Shown here in pieces: positions 22,936 to 33,228 of a DNA stretch of 64,000 nucleotides. The notes beneath the pieces are model-generated. The model searched no databases. It was not told the DNA's origin and saw only the letters and a list, made by a program, of their open reading frames with translations. The DNA comes from Margaritispora aquatica (taxonomy: Eukaryota > Ascomycota > Leotiomycetes > Helotiales > Discinellaceae). The stretch lies in NCBI GenBank assembly GCA_007644065.1, contig VJWN01000007.1:3068167-3132166 (forward strand), given 5' to 3'. Both the position numbers and the translations under genes were made by a program. Within the stretch, counting starts at the first letter, position 1, and each line of letters opens with the position of its first letter.

Positions 22936-25426
22936 ATGCTGTTCAATCTTGCCATCGTTGCCGCTATTGTGGCATTTGCTGATGCTGCTCCAGCTAGTTT
23001 CAAGCATGTACTCCATGAAAAGAGAGAAGTGCCTGCCTCTGACTGGCAGAAGGCTGCTCGAGTTGAAAGCACCGCTATCTTGCCTATTCGAATTGGCTTG
23101 TCTCAGAACAACCTTCACAAAGGCCACGATATGTTGATGGACGTGTGAGTGTTATCCCAGACTGGACTTGTTCTAATAAAAAACAATTCTCGGACATACT
23201 AACTGCTTATCAGATCTCATCCCGAGTCCAAGAAGTATGGAAAGTATTTGACAGCTGAGGAGATTCATGACATTTTTGCTCCGGCTGATGAAGCTGTTGA
23301 GGCAGTCAAAGAGTGGCTCAGGCACTCCGGTATTGCAGATTCTCGAATCGTTCACTCAGAGAACAAAGGTTGGATAGCATTTGATGGCTCGGCTGAAGAA
23401 GCTGAACGCTTGTTCAAGGCCGAATACTATGAGCACGAGCACAAGTCTAATGCCAACATTCGTGTTGGTTGTGATGAGTATGCATCTTCGACGCTTCAAT
23501 CAAAAAAGAAGTCTAACTATTACTAGGTATCATGTTCCAGAGCATCTATCAGTACACATCGACTATATTACTCCAGGCCTCAAGCTTGTCCCTGTCACGA
23601 AGCGCAGTATTAAGAGCACGCGGACCACTCAAGCGGCGGGTGTATCCAAGCATGCTCCCAAGAAGGAAGCCGGCAAAGGACACGACTATAAGTACAAATG
23701 TCCAGCTGCTTCATCTCTTCCTGTTGCCTTACAAGGCTGTGGAGTAAATATCACTGTTGCGTGTTGGAAAGCACTCTACGACATCCCTGATAAGCTGCCT
23801 AAGGCCACCAAGGGGAACTCAATGGGGCTTTTCGAGCAAGGAGACTACTTTGCCAAGTCTGATATTGATGCATACATGAAACTGTTCGCACCTTATGTTC
23901 CCAATGGTACATATCCAACTCCAGCTCTTATTGATGGGGCAGATTTCTCTGAGCCATTTGATAGTGATTTGGTCGGCGGCGAAGCTGATATTGATATTGA
24001 CATTGCGTAAGTCTTTAAGTCTCAAGTGTCACACAGGCTAATTCGGTCCAGTCTGGCATTAATTTACCCACAAACAGTTACATACTATCAAGTGGATGAT
24101 CAAGTGTATTCTCCAGCAGAAGTCGCGAAAGTGAATACTTTCAACACATTCCTAGATGCTATCGATGGAGTAAGTGCTCTTTAATCCTTGACTACGTTTG
24201 CTAACAATTCAAGTCCTATTGCAAGTACAATGCTTATGGAGAGACTGGAAATGACCCAGCCATTGATCCTGTGTATCCTAACCCAGATCCTGCTGGATAC
24301 CAAGGTATTTCGAAATTTCCGAAGAACTCAAGGATTAGAGCTGATTCATCAATAGGCAAGCTTATGTGTGGCGTCTTCAAGCCAGTCAACGTCATCAGTG
24401 CTTCCTATGGTGAGGCAGAAATAGTGAGTTCAAGGTTTTCATCACAATGTGGCGTGCAAAGATGTTTTGTTCAATGTCAATCACTGTACTGATCTGTAAG
24501 CTTGAAGATCTCATCGCTAACTTCAATCTAGGACTTACCAGCGAATTATGTCAAGAGACAATGTAATGAGTTCATGAAGTTAGGACTTCAGGGCGTTTCC
24601 ATGTTGTTCTCAAGTGGAGACTATGGTGTCGCGTCTTTCCCTGGTGATCCATCTGATAGTGGCTGCCTCGGACCTAGAGAGGCTATCTTCAATCCTCAAT
24701 ACCCAAGTGGATGTCCATACATCACATCAGTCGGCGGCACCATGCTCTATCACGACCAAACTGTCAATGACGCAGAGTCCGTCATGCAAGTCGATCTCGG
24801 TGGCTCTGCCGCAAACTTCAGCTCTTCGGGTGGTTTCTCAAACTACTTTCCCCAACCATCATACCAGAAGGCGGCGGTTGAAAAATATTTTTCTGCTCAT
24901 AAGCCAAGCTACCCTTCTTATTCAGAAATGAATGCGAACTTCTCAACTGTGTCTGGCCTGTTTAATCGTATTGGACGTGGATATCCCGATGTTTCGGCAA
25001 ATGGAGCTTATATGCCAGTTATTATCAACAGTCATCTGTATCACTCTTACGGGGCTTCCTTGTCTTCGCCAATCTTCGCATCAATTTTGACTCTTGTGAG
25101 TGCCTAAACCCCCATAGTTCACATTTGATGACTTGCTAACAATATTCAGTTGAATGAGGAACGCACAGCTGTTGGAAAGGGTCCGATCGGCTTCGTCAAT
25201 TCAGTACTCTATGCTCATCCTGAGGTGTTGAATGATATTGTCAACGGAACAAATCTTGGGTGCAATAGCAAGGGATTTCAAGCTGTCAAAGGGTACGTGA
25301 ACTCTTGTCACTCTGCGTGAAGTCGAATATGTATGCTAATACTTCATTCGCAGATGGGATCCTGTCACTGGTCTTGGGACACCAAACTATCCGAAGATGA
25401 AATCTCTATTCTTATCGCTTCCATAG
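22936..25426 (+). CDS. secreted tripeptidyl peptidase, sedolisin family S53 (669 aa)
   Basis: Nine exons: 22936-23144, 23214-23477, 23527-24006, 24052-24169, 24214-24304, 24356-24423, 24532-25095, 25150-25292 and 25354-25426. Every junction keeps frame. The signal peptide MLFNLAIVAAIVAFADA is followed by an S53 pro-region (WQKAARV...LPIRIGLSQNN, HPESKKYGKYLT-EEIHDIFAP) and the catalytic domain. The Glu/Asp pair lies in GGEADIDIDIA, the oxyanion Asp in SSGDYGVASFPGDP, and the nucleophile in YGASLSSPIFASIL. The calcium-site Asp lies in GWDPVTGLGTPNY. Members cut tripeptides from protein N-termini at acidic pH outside the cell. Oddity: the residue before the catalytic Ser is Ala, where Thr is usual (SGTSxSxP). 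Confidence 0.93.
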
Positions 25427-27805
25427 TTACGAGTCGATTTACCATGAAGAGACACATATGAAGCAGACTAGGATGGGGAGTAGGACGACTCAGCCGAACG
25501 CGAAGGGATAATGAAATAAAGACATCTTATGCAAGAACTCTTACGACCTGTTCTGCCATCCAGTGAAACTCGCCTCATCCTACTCCCAGAGCACCGTCCA
25601 CACACTCTCAGCTTTAACTGACGATCAGCACTGAGTGTGTCTCGTTTACATGAATCAAGCGAGTGACGTCGGTGAATATGTTTCCTTTTTTTTTATTCGC
25701 CTGCACTCAAGTATTAAAGAGCTACCGTCATGTCCGAGCCTCAGCTATCACTACGCACAAACTCAAGCCATTCCAGGTTTCCTGTAGATCACAGATATCA
25801 GCCCTCATACCGCCGATAGCACACTTACTACTACTCGCGCATGCTCACACCCCCCACCCATCATTCTAACATTCCACAACTGTTGCACGTCGCGAAATAG
25901 TCGTTCGTCATCAAGCTGCATTCCGCCCACCATTCAAGGAGGCGTGGCGTCCCGACCCGCAGCCAATCCTCCACGTCCGAACCAGACATCCCTCTCTACC
26001 TTTCTTCCTCCCCGACTCTCCAGTTACATCTTCTCCAACCACACTATCGTAAAGTTGAGAATGCATGCTTTGTTGCACGTCGAGTTTTCTTCGGCGATCA
26101 GAAGTCGGCGTTCTGGGCTGTGATTTCCGCGGCAATTGCTACGTTTGGATGTTTTATGGGACTTTTTGATCGCCGAGTGGCTGCTTTGGCGGGCTTGTGG
26201 CTGCGAGACAGCGAGGACATCGCCGAAAAGGCGACTTTTCTTGAAGTAGCCGGGATTTAGTTCCAGTGTTTCTCACAAATCAAAGCGTTTGCTTGAGTAT
26301 TACGAATGATATCAAAGACAGAGTGAGAGAGTGAATCTTGTCTGTTCGGAATGTAATCGGGTATGACTGGACTGTATTGCCGAGAGCAGCGGCTTTGCCG
26401 GCTTGTCTCGAGTCCCGTTTGCCGAGCGAGATCCGAGTCTTGGGAGCAATGGGCACAGCAATAGCAATCGACAACTTCAGGTCTTGCGTTGCACCATTCT
26501 CGCAGTCTGCTCGTATTTTCAAAAGCCTGGTTTCTCAATGGGCATATGGCATGGTCAAGCTTCGCGATAAAGTGATGGAATCTTTGCATGTCGCTCCTGT
26601 TGACTTCAGACTTGTTGAAAAGGGAGTATCGAGCTTGTCAAGGAAGTACGAGGAGCACTCTATCTTTAACTGCAACTACTGGAGACTGGTAGCCTTGATT
26701 ATCTATCTACAGAGATAGCTATATGTTGTATACTTCTTCTACAGATTTCTCATAATTTCATACTAAACCAGAAAATCCCCATGGTTGAAGGACGAGATTG
26801 GGTTTACATACTAGATCCATTCAGCCCATCTGGTACTTTGCGCTGTTTGCCTGCAGGTATTGTGGTTTGGGCTGGGTTGACTCGAATTTGAAGGTCGTTT
26901 TTGTTGTCGACAAAAATTGTTTCGTCACGCCTTTCTTTCCTTTATGCCGAAATCCATTGAGCCAGACCCACTGATAATAATAAGTATAAAGTCCGACTCT
27001 GAGAATGAGAGTGAGAGTGAGGGTGAGAAGGAGTAGGAGTCTTCATCGTGCCTCTATATCTCTCTTTCTTTTGTGCTCTATATCTCTCTTCTTTTGTGGT
27101 TAAATATATTCTTAGTCAGTTAATGGATCTGCTGAGGTATGTTAGGCAGTTTTCAATCCAAAAGGTTTCACAATGTGAGGCTCTGCGAGTTGACCTGCCC
27201 TTTCGAGCATACGACATCAAACATCCAAACTCCAAGCCTTCACAACAAAGACGCACAAACTGCCCAATGGAGCGAAAAGTCCGCTCTAAAAGGAGTGACG
27301 CAGGGATTATCTCGATACCCCTGCTCGCTTAGCCCTTGTTCTCCGCTCAGTAAAGCATTGGGGGCCATCCTCCGGATACACACTCCACACAAGCCCAGTG
27401 CTTGTCCTCTTTCCAGAATGCAGCCCAGTCTCAATGAAGATCTCTATTTACGAGGCCGCCACACTTGAATTCAAGAATGGATACATTCCCGGTGTCGATT
27501 GGCCTCGAGGCCTGTCAGAACGTTGCCAAGATCAATACAATCTCGACCTGCATGAGGGGTGGTAAGATCCTTTCAACGAGCACGAGAGAGGCTGCGGCTC
27601 AGTGATGGAAAGCCTAGCGCTGTGCTGTTAAAGGGGCCAGACCTGCTGTGAGGTTATGGATGAGCTTCTAATGTCGTGCTGTCTATTGAGCCAACTTTCA
27701 ACCTCTGCACGCTCACAGCCTTGAGTTCCTTATTCTGTATTAAATTTTAGGATTTTTGTTTCATTTAATCTTCGCCTTAAGTTGACGCGCCTGAGAAGGT
27801 TCAAT
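25427..27805. other. 2.4-kb intergenic region with unassigned open frames
   Basis: Frame 25901-26262 (+) is open for about 120 codons without an early ATG and has protein-like stretches (FFGDQKSAFWAVISAAI, GLWLRDSEDIAEKA). A second frame at 26338-26718 (+) starts at a non-ATG codon. Neither has a recognised domain and no convincing splice link was found. The motif TGTTGCACGTCG occurs at 25881 and 26071. Confidence 0.4.
27052..27098. repeat. tandem duplication of a 24-nt unit
   Basis: Unit 1 is at 27052-27075 and unit 2, one T shorter, at 27076-27098. Both begin CTCTATATCTCTCTT and end TTTTGTG. A purine-rich GAGAGT-type run precedes them (27001-27040). Confidence 0.8.
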
Positions 27806-29547
27806 ATGGAAGTCGTTGTAGGTGTTTTTACTTCAACTTTGTCAGGATGACTTTCCCGACCTAATAGTTTGGGATAGAACTATGAGGAGCGCTACCCCAC
27901 GGTTGTGAAAGCACAAAACCCCCCTCACCAAAACAAATTCGTGGAGAACTTCGAGGAAAGATATCCCACCGTGGTTGATGCGCAAAATACACCACACCAC
28001 TTTCCAACCCCAGTGAAAGAAGACTCGCCAAAATACCTCGCAGACTTTCCAGTTGACCAAAAGAAACCTCTAACGCCAAACAAAGATGCATATCCAGAAG
28101 TAGTACATGCTTCTGACCCATACGCAAAATCCATAGATCCAGCTTATCCTGATGCTGTACCGCCTAAGGAGGAAATTCATCACGAAGCCGTTGCAGGAGC
28201 AGCGGCCGCCGACAAACGGTATTGTGGATTAAATAAGAAGGCATTCTTGCTTGTGATAGGCATTGTGCTCTTGATTATTGTTGGTGTAGTGGGAGGTGTC
28301 ATTGGTGGTGTTATGGGAAAGAAGCACAAGAAAGTGACCAAGCATGTCTCCTCCTCGAGTGACGGAAGTTCAGTAACAAGCGGCGTATTGTCATCCGTAC
28401 TAGGTACTGCAACCCCAACAACTACATCAGGCCCAGGAGGCAGTATCTCAACGGCAGCTACTAGGACTTCAACATCAACTGCATCTCCGATAAACTCAGC
28501 AACATCTCTTGACACATCAAAGGCCATCGGAGCATTGGCTGTAAGCACGTTTCAGGACACCGATGCGAAGGTGTATGTGCATCTTTACTACCAACAGGGC
28601 TCGAATATTGCTTACCGAATATATACTGGGAGTGGATCTTTCAAGGCAGCGCAGCCGCTTCCATTCACCACAGCGCCAAAAGCTCAAACGCCCATAGCGA
28701 CAGTGGAGACAGCCTCTTCTGGTAGCACCTTTGTAAGCTTGCTTCGCGCTTGCTAATGGCTCAAGTTAACATAATCAGATATCACTTTTCTATCTTGACT
28801 CATCCAACAACATTATCCTCGCCAACTACACTAGTGCAGTAGGCGGCGCTAGTCTAACCTTGACTAAGACGACTAAGATCGTAGCGAGCACGAACGTCCA
28901 TGCTTCGTCTCAACTAGCTGCCGTTTACCTGGGCATTCAGTATGGCTACAGGCTATATTTCCAAGCACCAAAAGGTGGCTTGCAAGAATATGTTGGTGTG
29001 AGAGAAACATGGTCGTCTGGCGCTGTCTTGTCAGCCAATGCCATTGCAGGATCACCTATTTCAATCTCAGTGGCCGAGATACCGAAGATGAACATATTCT
29101 ATGTCGATGCAACTGCAAAGACATTGTTCGAGGTACACTATGTGGGACCATGGTCGACAGGTAAATCCTTTCTCATTTTCGAGCACTTTAATATCTTGCT
29201 AATTTCAGCAAGGCGCTGCACTCTCCTCCACTGCGCTCACCGCTTGGAACGGAACAAGCACTGCGCTGGCAGCTATCGCCCAAACCAACACTATGTATCT
29301 CCGAACGTACTATATCGGCTCAGACAAAGGGATATATGAGATGCTCGACCCAGGTGCTGGAACTTCCTGGAGCAAGGACTCCGACCAAAGTGCCAAGTGG
29401 CCGAATGCGGATTTCGATGTACCAGGAAGTCTGGTGGGAATCGGATGGGACAATCAAGTCAGAATTTATTATGTGAGTGGAGGAAATATTGAACAGTTGG
29501 CATTGACTGGCACCGCTTGGGGAGTGTCAAATAATATTGGAAGCTAA
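27806..29547 (+). CDS. type II membrane protein with fucose-lectin-like beta-propeller ectodomain (527 aa)
   Basis: Exons: 27806-27817 (MEVV), 27878-28732, 28779-29160 and 29213-29547. The four-codon first exon is inferred, because the second exon has no ATG and is preceded by an acceptor (GATAG). Residues 1-105 are cytosolic, acidic and contain four imperfect copies of a (E)RYP-VV motif (EERYPTVV twice, AYPEVV, AYPDAV). One membrane helix (FLLVIGIVLLIIVGVVGGVIGG) is followed by KKHKK and a Ser/Thr linker. The remaining roughly 310 residues are beta-rich with repeated blade-like units (VYVHLYYQQGSNIAYRIY, AVYLGIQYGYRLYFQ, LRTYYIGSDKGIYEM). This resembles the fold of fungal fucose-specific lectins. 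Sugar binding is inferred from fold-level resemblance only. Confidence 0.72.
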
Positions 29548-30295
29548 AGAGGGAAGAAGAAAGACGCAGAGGAGGAAGAAAGTAGCAACTGGATGCTTAT
29601 GCACAGATACTTGAGATGAAAGGATTTCTTGATTTATTGCGAGAATCATAGCGGTTATAATGATACGATCTCATGTCATCGCTTGTTTGTTCTAAGGCAC
29701 AAGTTTGTTGCAGCCCATACCACTTGATATGGCTGGCCATTTTTGCTAGAATATATCCATGGAAGAACCCGAAAGAGAGTCGAGAAGACGTTACGCTGTA
29801 ACATTGCGGTACCCAGGATTGGGAAAGATAAGGTGAACCAAAAAGAGAACTATGTCAACGAGGACTTGAGGACAACGCTCACAGGATGAATGAGGACAGT
29901 AGCAGCTTTAGTTGAAGGAAAGCTAGACTACTAGCGTTTCAGGTCATTCCATCCAGTTTTCTAGAGCAGACTAGAACATAAGGGTAAGCGAGTCTTATAT
30001 CCTACTCTTGTGTATTGTCATTGTCACCTATAAAGTAGAAAATAAGGGGATTTGACGATGAGGTTGGTATTAAGACCGGATGAGCTCTCCGGCCGATAAT
30101 CAGCCGAGTCGGGAAATGTCGGCAGAATCATTGCTTTTTCTGGTCTGATCTCCTCTTGTTGCCATCATCAATCCATTAAACCTTCAGCCTCGTTAAAAAG
30201 TCTGGCATTGTGAAAAATCCTGGCAGCTATAATTTAGATTTCTCTCCCTACAACTTACCTTTCTTCAATTTACGCATATTATATTCATTGTCACC
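29548..30295. other. intergenic
   Basis: 3' flank of the lectin-like gene and promoter of cytochrome c heme lyase. No coding frame or repeat was seen. Confidence 0.5.
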
Positions 30296-31341
30296 ATGGG
30301 ATGGTTCTGGGCAGATTCCAATGTCTCCGTCGTGAATGCGAGAGTAGCTCCTCATCCTATGCCAAAGGATAGCAATGCATCGCCTCCTGTATGTTCAAGC
30401 GCATCCCTTTTTGAGTTTCTACTGACTGATTCTGTTCAGCCATCATGCCCAATGCATCAGAGCACTCCAGCTGTTGCCAAACCTCCTACGCCTCCGGCGG
30501 AATCGGCGTGCCCATACACGCCAACAGATGTCTCCGCAGCCAACAAGTCGACTTCTAAGTACTCAAAATTCAACCCACTGAACTACATGTTTTCAGACCT
30601 TTCTCAGGATAAAGCTGAGCATCAGACTGTCACACTACCTACTGAACGCGAGCCATCTACGATCCCAAAGGGCGATGGAGAAGGCAATTGGGAATACCCA
30701 TCACCACAGCAGATGTACAATGCGCTCTTAAGGAAGGGCTACACAGATACGGATGCAACTGCAGTTGAGAGCATGGTCTCTGTGCACAATTTTTTGAATG
30801 AGGGCGCGTGGGCAGAGATCGTTGAATGGGAGAGAAGATTCAGCATGGGTCTTGGCCGTGGATGGCAGATCTGTAAGAGAGGCGAGCAAGGATCGATGGC
30901 TGGACAGCACCACACTGCTGGCGCAAATGTGGACGAAGTGGTGCAGCCAAAGCTCATCAGATTCCAAGGACGACCAAAGGAGATGACTCCCAAAGCTGCA
31001 ATGGTGCAAGTGATGGGCTGGATTTATCCAAGTGCTTTTGGGTAAGTTTTCATTTTAAAAGTTAGGGAATGTTGGCTAATCTGAACAGAACCGAACCACC
31101 ATTTGATCGCCATGACTGGTATGTTCAACGGGAAGCCAATGGTCAGAAGAAGGAGATTCGATACGTTATTGACTATTACTCTGCTCCTGATAATGAGGAG
31201 GGTGAGCCAGTTTTCTTCCTGGATGTACGACCAGCCATTACTCCCACAGCAGCAGTGGAGCGTATGATGCGCTGGGGAGGAGACGTATGGTATAGGGCTT
31301 CTGGCGCCGAAGTGAGAGAGCAGCCGAAGGCCAATGCCTAA
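30296..31341 (+). CDS. cytochrome c heme lyase / holocytochrome c synthase (315 aa)
   Basis: Exons 30296-30388, 30440-31041 and 31089-31341. The first intron is 51 nt, contains no in-frame stop, and has a textbook donor (GTATGT), branch (CTGAC) and CAG acceptor. The second (47 nt) is required for frame. The start MGWFWADS is typical. Two CP heme-regulatory motifs (SCPMH, ACPYTP) lie near residues 33 and 53. The conserved core follows: [51 protein letters not shown] and [10 protein letters not shown]. The His in VSVHNFLNE is the one known to bind heme during catalysis. The enzyme sits in the mitochondrial intermembrane space and attaches heme to apocytochrome c (and c1) CXXCH cysteines. Confidence 0.95.
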
Positions 31342-31859
31342 GAAGCGAAGCATAGGAATAATTAAGGAGGCATGGCTGGGAGGAATTGGATTTGGTCAAG
31401 GTTTTTTGAGCGTTTCCATCTCGGCGTAATTGGTTTGGGTAATGTTTATCAGGACCGATCCCATGATGGATGACTCGGGGCTAGGTTTTACCATCACTCT
31501 TCTCTTGTTGTATTATAGTATTATCCCTAAGGTAATTGAGTTTCAGAAGGAATTCCTTAACACGAGCTCAGTGTGTCTCTCAGCCTATCACAAGTCCTCT
31601 ACGCTCCTTCTCAACCTCGTCATTAGTCTTGTCATTAGTGTTACTCTTCCATATCGATCATGTCACTCCTTCCTCCTACTACATATTTGCTAGTATATAA
31701 CTCTGCTCGTTGTTCATTGTCCACGGCCTCACCTGTTCATCAAGATCTTTACGAACACTCCTTGGATACAGTACTGGACAGTCATTCTTTACAAATACAC
31801 TTTCTTCCTTATATTTTACACCGTCTATCATTACTATCCACAATATCCAGCGGCAAAGC
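31342..31859. other. intergenic
   Basis: A frame starting at 31660 runs 217 codons into the next gene in another frame. It is judged a shadow, because its downstream half mirrors the acidic frame of that gene. Nothing else was recognised. Confidence 0.4.
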
Positions 31860-32527
31860 ATGCAGCCCCTCCAACCTCCTAGGTTATAGTGAGGACCATC
31901 TCAATAGCTTCTTAACAGTTGTAAAGAAAACCTCAACCATTATGACTTTCCTGAGGTTCCACGAAGTACTATTTCTAGTGATGAAGAGATCTTGGGTGAT
32001 GGTGAAGACTCGTACACACCAGTCGAAGACCAAACCCATTCCGGATCTGAGTCTCGGCGAGAGTCTGATTGTGGGGGCCAAAATGTTGGCGAAAACGAGG
32101 ACCAACGTAGAGATAGCGGAAACCCTACACCGGGCGTGGAAGATAAAGTACAGGACCCTACTCCTGGCTTTGAAGATGATGCAGAGACCGAGGACCCAGC
32201 CACAAACCACTACAAGGACTATACACTCAGCGACGAAGAGCCACCCGAATTCTATGACAAAGCAGCGGAACTTGACGACAAAGAGGAATTTCAGAGGGAT
32301 TTTGCAAAGGTAACAGGCGCAAGCTCACGAAAGCTAAGTACTCAAGACACCCACTGACTACCTATGGTGGAAAGAAGGAGAAGCAAGCGAGGAGACCTGA
32401 GGAGGCGGCAGAGCGTGAGGAGAGGGAGCAAAAGAAGAAGCAGGAGAAGACGAGACAGGCGAGTAGACAACGGAAACGGTCTCGGGCTTCTGCACGGAGT
32501 GGATGTGATAGGGATCGGCTGGAATGA
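31860..32527 (+). CDS. small highly charged hypothetical protein
   Basis: The well-supported core is 31992-32309 joined to 32375-32527 (intron GTAACA...AAAG, 65 nt, with branch ACTGAC). The first half is strongly acidic (GEDSYTPVEDQTHSGSES, TLSDEEPPEFYDKAAELDD). The second half flips to a basic coiled-coil-like run (EEREQKKKQEKTRQASRQRK). Splicing is inferred because the charge pattern runs smoothly across the junction (FQRDFAK then KEKQARRPEE). The 5' end is unsure. An ATG at 31860 (MQPLQPPRLY), spliced from 31888 to 31979, would add about 16 codons; otherwise translation starts at 31992 and gives 156 aa. It has no membrane segment and no recognised domain. The composition suggests a nuclear or RNA/chromatin-associated disordered protein, which is a guess. 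Confidence 0.42.
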
Positions 32528-33228
32528 GTACATTCAGGACATGTAAGTCAATCTGAAGTGTTGTAAACAAGGAAGGATGTTGGGGTGGCTGTGATGAAGA
32601 GGCATCGTTTGGCATAGGTGTATTCTCATATGGGATTAGCGAATATATCTTGTCAGATACCAGGAGACCGAGCATTTTCGAGATGCGTGGCGGTAGAATC
32701 GTTAATTGTTGACTCAAGGCAGGATTTGGATGCTGGAAACGCGAAGCATGTGTTGCGGATCGTATACAAGAATGCTTCCGCTGCATCGAAAGACCACAAA
32801 GAGACCTTTGAGGAAAGAGGATATAAATTTGTCAATATTCTCCATTCAATTTTGTGACGCCGCGCAAATCAGAGTCTAGTATTACAAATTTCGTATGCCA
32901 GTCTGTATGTTTGTCTATGAGAATTAAGCCGCCACCCATCACCAGCTGCCTGCATCCCAGATGGTGAAGACCCACTGGAGGCAGAAGTGTTCGAAAAGAA
33001 AGAGCGAAGCTAAGTTGCAAGATCAAAAAACGAAAAGCAAAAGGCAAAACGCAAGCAAATGCAAATGATCCTCCCCAAACACCATGCCAGCCCCCAAACG
33101 AATCAAATAAGAAAGTAACCATGCCCTTTTTAATATCCTACAATGCCGTGAGCTCTAACATCAATTTAATGTCTCAGATTGTATCATATCAATCCTTCAC
33201 TCGAGACCCGACCAGACCGGTGCCGAGC
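32528..33228. other. convergent intergenic region
   Basis: Lies between the charged-protein gene (+) and the RCC1-like gene (-). No supported gene. Confidence 0.45.

Noticed and set aside
31660..32313. 217-codon plus frame beginning MSLLPPTTYL
   Set aside because: The downstream half is the +1 shadow of an acidic, splice-supported frame and no domain is seen. Kept as an alternative only.
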